Source: Bacteroidales bacterium UBA1722
GTDB taxonomy: Bacteria; Bacteroidota; Bacteroidia; Bacteroidales; UBA932
Length of the DNA: 7,592 nt
Direction of reading: 5' to 3'
Assembly: GCA_002317435.1 (NCBI GenBank)
Contig: DCIQ01000025.1
Coordinates: 371-7,962 of the forward strand
The notes under the pieces are model-generated. The model was not told the origin of the DNA and searched no databases. It worked only from the letters and a program-made list of their open reading frames with translations. Shown in pieces: positions 1-5,933 of the stretch. Made by a program: the position numbers and the translations under genes. Within the stretch, counting starts at the first letter, position 1. Each line of letters opens with the position of its first letter.

Positions 1-22
1 GATATCAATATGTCCAATAATT

Positions 23-1198
23 TCATTGGGCACAATTGTCTTGTACGCTTCCATAAAGTCTATCGGATACGCCTATCCCAGGCAGCATTCCGAGAGTTAT
101 CCGCCCGTCAACCAGTTTCATCCCCGAGAACGGGTCATTCGAGATGAGTATGTTCCCGTCGAGGTCTGCCCACCTCATCTTGGGAGAAAGCTGTGCTGCC
201 GCCGATATGGCCACCGATGTTTCAGTCATGCATCCTATCATAGTATCCATACCCAGAGAGTGGGCGAGGGTGACCATCTCGTGACCTTCCCTAAGACCCG
301 TACATTTCATCAGTTTGATATTGATGGCATCGAATGCGCCATATATGTTCCTGATATCCTTCAACCTGCGGCAGGACTCGTCGGCCACGACGGGAATCGG
401 ACTGCGGGAGGTCACATATCCGTTTCCTTCGATATCATCTCTGGCCATGGGCTGCTCTATAAGAACAGCGCCCTGTTCTGCCAGCCATCCGGCCATTTCC
501 GAAGCATACACTCTGTCCTTCCAGCCCTGATTTGCATCTATGAAAAGGGGTGTCCGGGGACATACTTCCCTGATAAGACGAATCATCCGGCGGTCCCTGG
601 CATCACCCTGTCCGAGTTTCACCTTCAAGAAACGGGATCCGGAAGCTTCCGCTGTCTTCTGCCTTACTATATCGTCCGATTCGTCATAGCCTATCGTATA
701 GCAGGTGCAGGGCGTATTTTCCGGTGAATATCCCCATATTCTCCACCAGGGCTGCCCGAGCAGTTTCCCTACAAGATCGTGCAGGGCTATATCCACCGAG
801 GCCTTGGCGGCATTATTGCCTTCGGCAATATCATCTGTCTCACGGAGGATGGCATCGAGCCTGAACGGGTCGTCAAACCGGGGGAGCACATCTTCCCTCA
901 CCTTTTTCAAGAACAGATCGACCGATTCGTGGCTCTCGCCGAGATACGGAGGCATCGAAGCTTCCCCGTAGCCTGTCTCTCCGTTCCAAGTTATCCGGGT
1001 GAGCACTATCGGAGTGCTGGTCCTGGAAGAACCGGATATGGTGAAAGTGTATTTCATCCGTGCGGTGAAATTCTCCCACTCCAGCCGGATGCCGGGAGAC
1101 GACACGTGCCTTACCGCTCCCATGACGGGAAGATGCGCCGAAACCGCCGCCCCGGCCGTCAGGAGTGCGCTGTCCAATATGAATTTTCTTCTTTTCAT
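23..1198 (-). CDS. Exported dipeptide epimerase (L-Ala-D/L-Glu epimerase type), enolase superfamily
   Basis: Probably inverts the second residue of L-Ala-D-Glu, a dipeptide released from peptidoglycan, so that it can be degraded. Numbering from the chosen start (391 residues), the muconate-lactonizing-enzyme subgroup catalytic set is complete: KVK (Lys192, Lys194), metal ligands Asp221 (IDANQGW), Glu248 (IEQP) and Asp273 (ADES), and Lys295 (INIKL). The C-terminal WADLDG (Asp345, Asp347) is the DxD that dipeptide epimerases use to hold the substrate amino group, and GCMTETS precedes it; together they favour a dipeptide epimerase over other subgroup members. The N-terminus KRRKFIL followed by a hydrophobic stretch ending near VSA looks like a twin-arginine signal, which suits a folded metalloenzyme. 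The ATG at 1198 was chosen because it places this signal at the N-terminus; an in-frame ATG at 1222 would add eight residues and overlaps a possible -7 box. The family is comparable to E. coli YcjG and B. subtilis YkfB. The exact dipeptide substrate is not proven. Confidence 0.9.
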   Translation of the reverse strand: MKRRKFILDSALLTAGAAVSAHLPVMGAVRHVSSPGIRLEWENFTARMKYTFTISGSSRTSTPIVLTRITWNGETGYGEASMPPYLGESHESVDLFLKKVREDVLPRFDDPFRLDAILRETDDIAEGNNAAKASVDIALHDLVGKLLGQPWWRIWGYSPENTPCTCYTIGYDESDDIVRQKTAEASGSRFLKVKLGQGDARDRRMIRLIREVCPRTPLFIDANQGWKDRVYASEMAGWLAEQGAVLIEQPMARDDIEGNGYVTSRSPIPVVADESCRRLKDIRNIYGAFDAINIKLMKCTGLREGHEMVTLAHSLGMDTMIGCMTETSVAISAAAQLSPKMRWADLDGNILISNDPFSGMKLVDGRITLGMLPGIGVSDRLYGSVQDNCAQ

Positions 1199-1213
1199 AT
1201 CCGCGAAGTTACA

Positions 1214-1221
1214 CAATATCA
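1214..1221 (-). promoter_or_regulatory. Weak candidate -7 element for the epimerase gene
   Basis: Read on the minus strand the site is TGATATTG, matching six of the eight positions of TAnnTTTG when the two n positions are counted. No TTTG is seen 19-21 bases upstream. It is followed by GTGTAACTTCGCGG, which resembles the GTGTTCGCGG after the strong divergent promoter on the other strand. Transcription from here would start about ten bases before the ATG at 1198. The call is tentative. Confidence 0.25.
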
Positions 1222-1248
1222 TCCTACTGTACGGCAGGAGACCGGAGA

Positions 1249-1268
1249 ATTATGTCCGGAATCATAAT
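1249..1268. repeat. Inverted repeat between divergent genes, possible operator
   Basis: ATTATG (1249-1254) and CATAAT (1263-1268) are perfect inverted arms separated by eight bases. An overlapping pair, CCGGA (1242-1246) and TCCGG (1255-1259), forms a second short dyad. Both lie upstream of the plus-strand promoter and between the two divergent genes, where a shared regulator could bind. Arms this short can arise by chance, and no known operator is recognised. Confidence 0.2.
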
Positions 1269-1291
1269 ATCGGCCCGGCAAACAATGAAAT

Positions 1292-1322
1292 TTTGTAAAA
1301 GCGAAGTTATCCGCTATATTTG
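1292..1322 (+). promoter_or_regulatory. Bacteroidota-type promoter of the six-gene operon
   Basis: A -33 element TTTG (1292-1295) and a -7 element TATATTTG (1315-1322) are separated by 19 bases. This fits the Bacteroidota primary sigma factor consensus TTTG-N19-21-TAnnTTTG exactly. Transcription would start at about 1326-1329, giving a leader of roughly 35 bases before the ATG at 1363. It is the only full-consensus promoter seen before the operon. Confidence 0.75.
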
Positions 1323-1362
1323 TGTTCGCGGAAGTAGAATTTCCCTCACCAATGATTGAATC

Positions 1363-2331
1363 ATGAAAAGACACGTCATCACTGCCCTGTTTTCCCTCAT
1401 TCTGAGTCTGTCCGTGGCCGGACAGGCGAAAAAACCCGTCCTGATGGTCATCCCCAGCGAATCTTTCTGCGAAAGGTCAGGATATGTCACCGCCTATACC
1501 GATGAGACAGGTGCATCGAGGACCACACCGGACTACCGCTCTGCAGTGGCCGGGGACGAAAACCTCCGTCTGGCCATATCGGAGCTCGCCAAGATAATGG
1601 CAGAAAGGGGATTCCCTCTGAAGGATATGGAGCATACGCTGAAGAATATCGCCACGGAAGAGACCGAACTGGGGCTGCTTACTTCGAAAAGCGGAGGTAT
1701 GATAGTCGAATCTCCTCTGGACCAGTTGAAGCGGACTGCCAGAGCGGATATCATACTCGACCTGGATTTTTCGGTCAAATCCAGAGGACCTCAGAAGTAT
1801 ATCTCCTTCAATCTGAAAGGGCTGGATGCCTACACCGGGAAAATCATCACGACCGCTTCGGGAGACGGAATGCCCTCTTCATACGCCACTCCCGGACTGC
1901 TCCTCGAAGAAGCGGTCCTGAACTATATGGACGGCTTCAACGCCGCCCTCATGGACCACTTCAACGACATGTTCGAAAACGGACGTGAAGCCACCGTAAC
2001 GGTAAGACTGTTCGACACCGCTCCGGTACAGTTCGACGAACCGTATATGTTTCAGGGAGAAAAGGTTGAACTGTCCGACATAATCGACTGGTGGATGGAT
2101 GAGCATGCCGTCAACCATCGTTTCTCGCGCACCACGCTCACGGAAAACGTGCTCAAGTACGAACAGGTACGAATCCCTCTGTTCAAGACTGTCCTCGGAA
2201 AGGAAAGGGCGACCGACACCCGCGGATACGTACAGGAGCTTGCGAAGTTCCTGCAGGAGCAGCCCTTCTGCCTCCCCTGTCGGGTTTACGAGAAAGGGCT
2301 CGGAGAAGCCTGGCTGATCATCGGAGACTGA
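1363..2331 (+). CDS. Exported DUF6175 family protein of unknown function
   Basis: The 322-residue protein starts with a Sec-type signal peptide: KRH, a hydrophobic stretch (residues 5-19) and a likely cleavage site after GQA at about residue 22. There is no lipobox, so it is probably free in the periplasm or secreted. The mature start KKPVLMVIPS (23-32), the segments ERGFPLKDME (81-90), ESPLDQLKR (116-124) and LKGLDAYTGK (151-160), the MFENGRE motif (203-209) and the C-terminal EQVRIPL (267-273) match my memory of DUF6175, a family seen almost only in Bacteroidales and without assigned function. The alternation of helix and strand around 60-175 recalls the nucleotide-free alpha/beta folds of LpoB- and CsgG-like envelope proteins, but that is only an inference. 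It is the first gene after the strong promoter, and the next gene begins 27 bases on, also with a signal peptide. The start is fixed by the signal peptide. Confidence 0.8.
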   Translation: MKRHVITALFSLILSLSVAGQAKKPVLMVIPSESFCERSGYVTAYTDETGASRTTPDYRSAVAGDENLRLAISELAKIMAERGFPLKDMEHTLKNIATEETELGLLTSKSGGMIVESPLDQLKRTARADIILDLDFSVKSRGPQKYISFNLKGLDAYTGKIITTASGDGMPSSYATPGLLLEEAVLNYMDGFNAALMDHFNDMFENGREATVTVRLFDTAPVQFDEPYMFQGEKVELSDIIDWWMDEHAVNHRFSRTTLTENVLKYEQVRIPLFKTVLGKERATDTRGYVQELAKFLQEQPFCLPCRVYEKGLGEAWLIIGD

Positions 2332-2358
2332 AAATTCCGCATCAAATAAATGATACGC

Positions 2359-3114
2359 ATGAAAAAGACAATAATTTTCCTGCTCACATGTGTTCTGTCA
2401 CTGAGCATTTCAGCACAGGAGACATCAGAAAGTCCCGACAATGACATTCTTCTGGCCATAGGCGTAACGGATCCCGAAGGAATCACCGATGCCAATGCCT
2501 CCAGGACTCTGAAGAACAATATCACTCAGGCACTGATACTGAACGGCACCTCCGCCGCCTCCGGACGATTCACGGTCCTCCCCAGCGTCGCGGTCACCTC
2601 CCTGGACGTCACCGGCACCACCCCTTCCAAATTCGTGGCGGAGCTGGAGGTATCCCTGTTCCTTGGAGACCTCTATACGCAGACATTGATGAGTCAGACA
2701 TCCTTTACCGTGAAAGGTGTGGGAAATACCGAATCCCAGGCCTATATGTCAGCCGTCAGAAATATCCAGGCGAGAAGCCCGAAACTGAAAACCTTCATAC
2801 AGACCGGAAAAGAGAAGATAATGGAATATTTCCGGGCGGAAGGTCCGGGCATCCTGAACCGTGTACGGGCATTGATTTCGAAAGGCGACTGCCGTTCCGC
2901 CGTTCTCGAAGCTCTGGCGATACCATCCGCCTGCACCGACCTCTATGATCAGGCATCCGCACTGCTGGCCACCATCCCTCAGGAAAAGAAAAAAGAGGAG
3001 GAAAAGAAAATCACCAAGGAAGACCTGGACAAATATTTCTACTCCGGCACTGAAGCCGAAAGAGCCAAAGGTTTCTCCATAAACATAAACCTGCCCGGAG
3101 GACAGAAGCAATAA
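2359..3114 (+). CDS. Exported protein of unknown function with charged C-terminal segment
   Basis: I do not recognise this protein. It has a clear signal peptide (MKKTIIF, a hydrophobic stretch, then SAQ), with cleavage expected after about residue 20 and no lipobox. Residues 28-135 look like an alternating helix/strand domain: ILLAIGVTDPEG, an amphipathic helix ending in LKNNITQAL, then strands around FTVLPSVAV and FVAELEVSLFLGD. The next stretch (about 135-205) is helical, with a short unit around CRSAVLEALAIPSACTDLYDQA that may be tetratricopeptide-like. A Lys/Glu-rich segment (about 209-220) follows, then a low-complexity tail ending GGQKQ. The ATG at 2359 was preferred over the one at 2350 because it gives a standard MKK signal start; with the earlier start the protein has 254 instead of 251 residues. 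The LPP20-like gene begins two bases after its stop, so the two are surely cotranscribed and may act together. Confidence 0.8.
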   Translation: MKKTIIFLLTCVLSLSISAQETSESPDNDILLAIGVTDPEGITDANASRTLKNNITQALILNGTSAASGRFTVLPSVAVTSLDVTGTTPSKFVAELEVSLFLGDLYTQTLMSQTSFTVKGVGNTESQAYMSAVRNIQARSPKLKTFIQTGKEKIMEYFRAEGPGILNRVRALISKGDCRSAVLEALAIPSACTDLYDQASALLATIPQEKKKEEEKKITKEDLDKYFYSGTEAERAKGFSININLPGGQKQ

Positions 3115-3116
3115 TC

Positions 3117-4043
3117 ATGAAACGTATTCTTTCCATAACTGTAATGCTGCTGGTGACCTGCACGGCCTGTGCCGGGGCATATAAAGTGGTGAAAAGCAGC
3201 GAACGCTCCATGCCCAAATGGGTATCGGGACTTACCAGGGACCACATTACGGCCTCCGCCACGGGAAGCACCGTGGAGCAGGCCAAGACATCCGTACAGC
3301 TCTCCGTCATGCAGCAGATAGCGGAATCCATAACCACCACCATCCGGACCGGAACCGATATGGTGCGGAACGACATGGAGAAGGACGGGAACTATTCCTA
3401 TGACCAGACCATGAGAAGCGATGTCAGGACCATTACCGATAAGATACCCGCCATCCGGGAGGTCTCCCTCTCGAAAGCATCCGCATACTACTGGGAAGAG
3501 CGCTACTATAAGAAGACCGGTGTGACCGAATTCTATTATGCCGTGCTGTACCCCTTCAGCGAGAAGGAGATGAAAAAGATCGTGCTGGATTATGAAATGC
3601 ATCAGATGGAGCTGGACCAGAGGCTCGCTTCCCTCGAAGACGTGCCTGTGGAAACGATAAATTCCATAGATGATATAGATGAAATAATATCTTCTCTGAG
3701 TGCCCTGCAGGCGGAATTCATCCGTGAGGATTCCCGTTTCGACAAATGTCAGAAACTCGCGAACCGCTATTATTCGCTCTACGGCCGTATCACCGTGACA
3801 TCGGAGCTGCCCGCCAAAGGGACCGCCACATGCAGATTCCTTTTGGACGGCAGGGAGATAACCGTATCCGGGAAGCCCGGTCTGAAGTCCAACTGCGCTT
3901 CCAAACTGAACTGTACGTATGAAGGAAACCTCCTGGTGATAAATTACGACAGTTCAGGATGCTATGATACAGATGAGAATTGGATCGAAGTACGCGTCCG
4001 CACAGGTGGGAAAGTGCTTCTTGAAAAAATATACATCAAGTGA
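3117..4043 (+). CDS. Exported LPP20-like protein, possible lipoprotein
   Basis: The 308-residue protein has an export signal (MKRILSITVMLLVTCTAC). Cys15 (LVTC) or Cys18 (CTAC) might be lipidated, but neither has a classic LAGC-type lipobox, so anchoring is uncertain. Residues 32-148 carry the LPP20 pattern: MPKWVSG, then ITASATG, a helix with VEQAKTSVQLSVMQQIAESI, a polar insert, and a final strand FYYAVLYPF. This domain is known from Helicobacter Lpp20 and from the N-terminal domain of the flagellar protein FlgT, where it serves in envelope-linked assemblies; no enzymatic activity is known. Residues 150-220 are strongly helical and acidic and may form a coiled coil. Residues 223-308 look like a small beta domain with four cysteines (239, 260, 266, 282) that could form disulfides. 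Its stop TGA overlaps the next gene's GTG start. The family assignment is by pattern and would need a profile search to confirm. Confidence 0.78.
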   Translation: MKRILSITVMLLVTCTACAGAYKVVKSSERSMPKWVSGLTRDHITASATGSTVEQAKTSVQLSVMQQIAESITTTIRTGTDMVRNDMEKDGNYSYDQTMRSDVRTITDKIPAIREVSLSKASAYYWEERYYKKTGVTEFYYAVLYPFSEKEMKKIVLDYEMHQMELDQRLASLEDVPVETINSIDDIDEIISSLSALQAEFIREDSRFDKCQKLANRYYSLYGRITVTSELPAKGTATCRFLLDGREITVSGKPGLKSNCASKLNCTYEGNLLVINYDSSGCYDTDENWIEVRVRTGGKVLLEKIYIK

Positions 4044-5005
4044 CATTTACTGAAAGAAGCGCCGACTGCATAAAGCGACTCCTGCCGGAGACCGCCGGAA
4101 CCTGCATCTGGATAATCTGCATAACGGCAGGGGTATCGTTCGCCATCCTCCTCCTGCGGTTTTTCAATATTCTCCCCTGGATATCGGATGCACTGTCTCC
4201 GGTATTCGTTTATCTGGGACTGCCAGGCGAGGCGGCGCTCTCCTATGTGACCGGCTATTTCGTAAACTGCTATTCGGCGATCGCCGTGGCGGTCACTCTC
4301 GGGCTTGGGCCAAGGGAGATGACCATCCTGATGACCATGGTCCTCTGCTCGCACAACATGCTCGTGGAGACCGCCGTCCAGCAGAAAACGGGTGCTTCCG
4401 CCACCAGAATGATGATCACCAGAACATTATCAGCCATAGTGCTTGCGGCGGCTCTGAACCTGATTCTCCCGGGGAGGTCGGCCACGGTCCCGTGGACAGT
4501 TGCGGCAGGTACTATTGCCGAAGGCAATATCAGCTGGGGACTTTTCCGGACCATGTTCCTCGAATGGCTGGCGTCCACCTCCAGACTGGTGGTCAAGATC
4601 GCCGTCATCATCTTCGCCCTGAACATAGTGCAGGGGCTGCTGAAGGAGTTCGGGGTCATGAAGATTATCGCGAAAGTGTTCAGACCCCTGATGCACATTT
4701 TCGGACTCCGCGCCAGATGTGCATTCCTCTGGCTGATCGCCAATATAGTGGGACTGGCCTATGGGGCCGCGGCGATGATGGACGAAGTACGGAACGGTTC
4801 GCTCACCAAAAGGGATATCCGTCTTACGAACGCCCATATAGGAATCGCGCACAGTAATCTGGAAGACCTGATAATAGTGTCCGCAGTGGGGGCCACCTGG
4901 TGGATACTCCTCCTCTCCAGATGGATAATGGCGATACTGCTGGTCTGGGGATACAGACTGGAGATGTCGTTGCAGGAAAAACTCACCGGCCTCTCCACGG
5001 ATTGA
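4040..5005 (+). CDS. Nucleoside-recognition (Gate) family membrane protein, SpmA/SpmB-like
   Basis: This 321-residue integral membrane protein has two related halves. The first (about 22-145) contains LPGEAALSYVTGYFVNCYSAIAV and SHNMLVE (104-110). The second (about 180-305) contains RCAFLWLIANIVGLAYGAAAM and AHSNLED (270-276). The paired His-Asn/Ser motifs indicate an internal duplication, as expected for the Gate domain family, which includes the sporulation proteins SpmA and SpmB and parts of concentrative nucleoside and iron transporters. The transported substrate in Bacteroidales is unknown, and the name nucleoside recognition is historical. The start is GTG at 4040, inside GTGA, overlapping the stop of the LPP20-like gene by four bases; no better in-frame start is seen, and this arrangement suggests translational coupling. 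It stands between the exported trio and the two transporters, possibly linking them. Confidence 0.85.
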   Translation: MTFTERSADCIKRLLPETAGTCIWIICITAGVSFAILLLRFFNILPWISDALSPVFVYLGLPGEAALSYVTGYFVNCYSAIAVAVTLGLGPREMTILMTMVLCSHNMLVETAVQQKTGASATRMMITRTLSAIVLAAALNLILPGRSATVPWTVAAGTIAEGNISWGLFRTMFLEWLASTSRLVVKIAVIIFALNIVQGLLKEFGVMKIIAKVFRPLMHIFGLRARCAFLWLIANIVGLAYGAAAMMDEVRNGSLTKRDIRLTNAHIGIAHSNLEDLIIVSAVGATWWILLLSRWIMAILLVWGYRLEMSLQEKLTGLSTD

Positions 5006-5017
5006 CGGATTAATTTT

Positions 5018-5025
5018 TAATTTTG
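5018..5025 (+). promoter_or_regulatory. Internal -7 element before the DUF368 gene
   Basis: TAATTTTG matches TAnnTTTG exactly, but no -33 TTTG lies 19-21 bases upstream. Transcription would start at about 5029-5031, at the ATG itself, giving a leaderless or nearly leaderless message. It overlaps a short AT-rich dyad, ATTAA-TTT-TTAAT (5009-5021), and follows a tandem ACGGATT repeat (4997-5003 and 5005-5011) that spans the preceding stop codon. The AT-rich setting makes a chance match possible. Confidence 0.4.
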
Positions 5026-5030
5026 CATGT

Positions 5031-5924
5031 ATGAAAGCATTGTCTGACTATCTTTCTGTCACCGTAAAAGGGTTGTGTATGGGTGCCGCGGATGTGATTC
5101 CGGGGGTATCGGGAGGGACGATAGCATTCCTCACGGGCATTTATTCGGAACTGGTGGAATCCATCAAATCCATAGACCTGACTGCCATCAAGCTGCTCTT
5201 CTGCGGGAAGATAGGGGCATTCTGGAAGCATGTCAACGGAACGTTCCTCTTCAGTCTGCTGCTGGGCATCCTCATAAGTGTGTTCTCGCTGGCCAAACTG
5301 ATGAAGTATCTTCTGGTGTACCATCCTGTTCCGCTGTGGTCATTCTTCTTCGGGCTTATCCTCGTCTCCGCCGTCCATATCTTCCGGAACACCCCAGGAA
5401 TCAGAGGCATCCACATGGTAGCCGCAGTGGTCGGAGGGTGCACGGGAGCTTTCATCTGTCTCGTCACACCGGGACAGACGCCGGATGATTTATGGTTCAT
5501 ATTCATCTGCGGGGCCATAGGTATATGTGCCATGATACTTCCGGGCATATCCGGGAGTTTCATTCTCCTGCTGATGGGCAAGTACGAATATATCGTAGCC
5601 GATGCCGTAAGTACTCTGAATATACCCGTACTGGCCGTATTCTCCTGCGGAGCGCTTGTGGGTATCGTCTCCTTCTCGCACTTCCTTTCCTGGCTGCTGA
5701 AGAAACACTATGAAGGGACACTGATGTTCCTGGCCGGTCTCATGGTGGGGTCACTCATAAAGATATGGCCTTGGAAAGCCCCGTCGGGAGCAGGGACAGA
5801 TTATCCTGTTCTGCCGGGACAGTATCCCGGAGAGCCACATACGGTTACGGCGGTGCTGTTCTTTCTCATAGGGGCATTGTTGTTCATAGGTCTGGAACAG
5901 GCTGCAAAAAGAATCAAGAAATAA
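5031..5924 (+). CDS. popT: DUF368 family undecaprenyl-phosphate translocase (PopT type)
   Basis: The DUF368 family was shown in 2022-2023 (PopT in Vibrio cholerae and other bacteria) to return undecaprenyl phosphate from the outer to the inner leaflet of the cytoplasmic membrane, so that the carrier can be reused for peptidoglycan and surface glycans. This 297-residue protein is of full family length and has about eight membrane segments. It carries both family signatures: GAADVIPGVSGGT (18-30) and the related ILPGISGSF (169-177). These PG(V/I)SG motifs sit in corresponding places of the two halves and suggest inverted-repeat symmetry with re-entrant loops. The start at 5031 places the first signature at the expected distance from the N-terminus. 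It begins 25 bases after the Gate gene, with a -7 element between, and ends nine bases before the antiporter gene. A DedA (UptA) protein elsewhere in the genome could share the job. Confidence 0.9.
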   Translation: MKALSDYLSVTVKGLCMGAADVIPGVSGGTIAFLTGIYSELVESIKSIDLTAIKLLFCGKIGAFWKHVNGTFLFSLLLGILISVFSLAKLMKYLLVYHPVPLWSFFFGLILVSAVHIFRNTPGIRGIHMVAAVVGGCTGAFICLVTPGQTPDDLWFIFICGAIGICAMILPGISGSFILLLMGKYEYIVADAVSTLNIPVLAVFSCGALVGIVSFSHFLSWLLKKHYEGTLMFLAGLMVGSLIKIWPWKAPSGAGTDYPVLPGQYPGEPHTVTAVLFFLIGALLFIGLEQAAKRIKK

Positions 5925-5933
5925 AGCCATATT

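Noticed and set aside
26..727. Long plus-strand open frame (233 codons) opposite the epimerase gene
   Set aside because: It lies wholly antisense to a gene with a complete catalytic motif set, and its translation shows no recognisable domain, signal or membrane pattern. It is a shadow of the coding bias of the other strand.
3097..3101. GGAGG upstream of the LPP20-like gene as a Shine-Dalgarno site
   Set aside because: It is 15 bases before the ATG, beyond the usual 5-9, lies inside the coding codons for a Pro-Gly-Gly stretch, and Bacteroidota seldom use such sites.
3039..3602. 187-codon minus-strand open frame across the junction of the second and third operon genes
   Set aside because: It is antisense to two genes with signal peptides and family-like sequence, and its His- and Gly-rich translation has no recognisable domain.
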